Shown piece after piece: positions 63,825 through 64,000 of a stretch of DNA of 64,000 nt. The translations under genes were made by a program, and so were the position numbers. The notes below the pieces were generated by a model. It was not told where the DNA came from, made no database searches, and worked only from the letters and a program-made list of their open reading frames with translations. How positions within the stretch are numbered: position 1 is the stretch's first letter; each line of letters begins with the position of its first letter. Source of the DNA: CAADGV01 sp040290295 (GTDB lineage: Bacteria > Bacteroidota > Ignavibacteria > UBA10030 > UBA6906); contig PSMW01000018.1 in the NCBI GenBank assembly GCA_040290295.1, forward strand, positions 3,691 to 67,690, written 5' to 3'.

Positions 63825-64000
63825 CTATCCATAGACCGCGCCGGCGAAAACAGCAACGAGAACGGAGTAAGCGATTTCCAGCATGCCGGTCTGTTTGACG
63901 GACAGCCGCGTGTGCGGCGTCCAGGCGGCGCGGACGAGCAGGACGGCGAGCGGCGGCAGCATGCCGGGCGGAAACCAGACGGCGGCGACGGCGACGGCGG
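63825..64000 (-). CDS. YwiC-like membrane protein (C-terminal fragment)
   Basis: Not a listed complete frame: 58 C-terminal codons run to the right edge. The protein reads VWFPPGMLPPLAVLLVR, then AAWTPHTRLSVKQTGMLEIA, and ends YSVLVAVFAGAVYG, resembling the C-terminus of the YwiC family of Bacillales, a membrane protein found in nitrate-respiration loci. It stops 48 bases before the hemerythrin-like ATG. G+C is about 70 percent in the last 100 bases, unlike the rest of the window. Confidence 0.6.
   Translation of the reverse strand, partial: AVAVAAVWFPPGMLPPLAVLLVRAAWTPHTRLSVKQTGMLEIAYSVLVAVFAGAVYG

Noticed and set aside
1..64000. CRISPR array, rRNA genes, prophage, complete insertion sequence
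   Set aside because: No regularly spaced repeats, rRNA-like sequence, phage structural genes or transposase with a DDE core were found by reading.

Overview
The window looks like a genome-bin scaffold (two 10-N gaps) from a bacterium of the Bacteroidota/Chlorobiota/Ignavibacteria side of the FCB group. The evidence is five secreted proteins ending in type IX secretion (T9SS) sorting tails of the NYPNPFNPST...LASGVYFYRL...K type, a PorV-family barrel, a TonB-dependent receptor with a carboxypeptidase-regulatory-like N-domain, and both GlnRS and AsnRS. Promoters readable by eye are sigma70-like with 17-18 bp spacers, and several have TATATT as the -10. Genes are often coupled by ATGA or GTGA overlaps, and GTG and TTG starts occur.

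Layout. 1-3565 (minus): nuoJKLM of complex I, with nuoM cut by the left edge. 3922-6633 (minus): a small outer-membrane-type protein and a NatAB-like ABC exporter. 6658-11979 (minus): asnS, nadA, a GT9 glycosyltransferase, a small membrane protein, a deoxynucleoside kinase, folK and folB. 12043-17092 (minus): glnS, gltX, a DAHP synthase interrupted by a gap, and trpG/pabA. 17196-21377 (plus): a YtxH-like protein, two tRNA-Ser genes, a frameshifted GIY-YIG gene, a transposase-type HTH protein, a small unknown protein and a T9SS-exported endonuclease/exonuclease/phosphatase protein.

The core, 21634-58572, is an alpha-glucan utilisation region. A LacI-family gene (54109-55182) and a broken GH13 gene (35406-36850) each stand behind a promoter of the same build: a -35, an 18-bp spacer, a -10, then a perfect 14-bp palindrome TGGAAGCGCTTCCA. 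Operon A (36850 to 21634) reads broken GH13, T9SS alpha-amylase, T9SS GH13 with an early-set N-domain, secreted GH57, an atypical cytoplasmic GH13-like protein, then MalE-, MalF- and MalG-like importer parts. Operon B (55182 to 41233) reads lacI, exported GH13, a parvulin lipoprotein, a TonB receptor, a giant secreted protein with calcium-binding-type repeats, a PorV-like barrel and a T9SS protein with glucan-binding-like domains, closed by a clear terminator. The importer ATPase (MalK type) and an SSS-family sodium/solute symporter lie on the plus strand beyond lacI. Inferred model: secreted amylases and the outer-membrane receptor degrade and take up starch or glycogen, maltodextrins cross the inner membrane by the ABC importer or symporter, and LacI senses the sugar. 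Between the operons sits a tandem pair of membrane SGNH-hydrolase/TPR paralogues (37100-41112).

Right end: an alpha/beta hydrolase, a DPP-IV-type peptidase, a YjfB-like small protein with a sigma28-like promoter, a small exported protein and the C-terminal part of a [NiFe]-hydrogenase large subunit whose last metal-binding cysteine is serine. At about 63258 this fragment abuts more GC-rich DNA carrying a hemerythrin-like gene and a YwiC-like fragment of Bacillales character. That junction is probably an assembly chimera.
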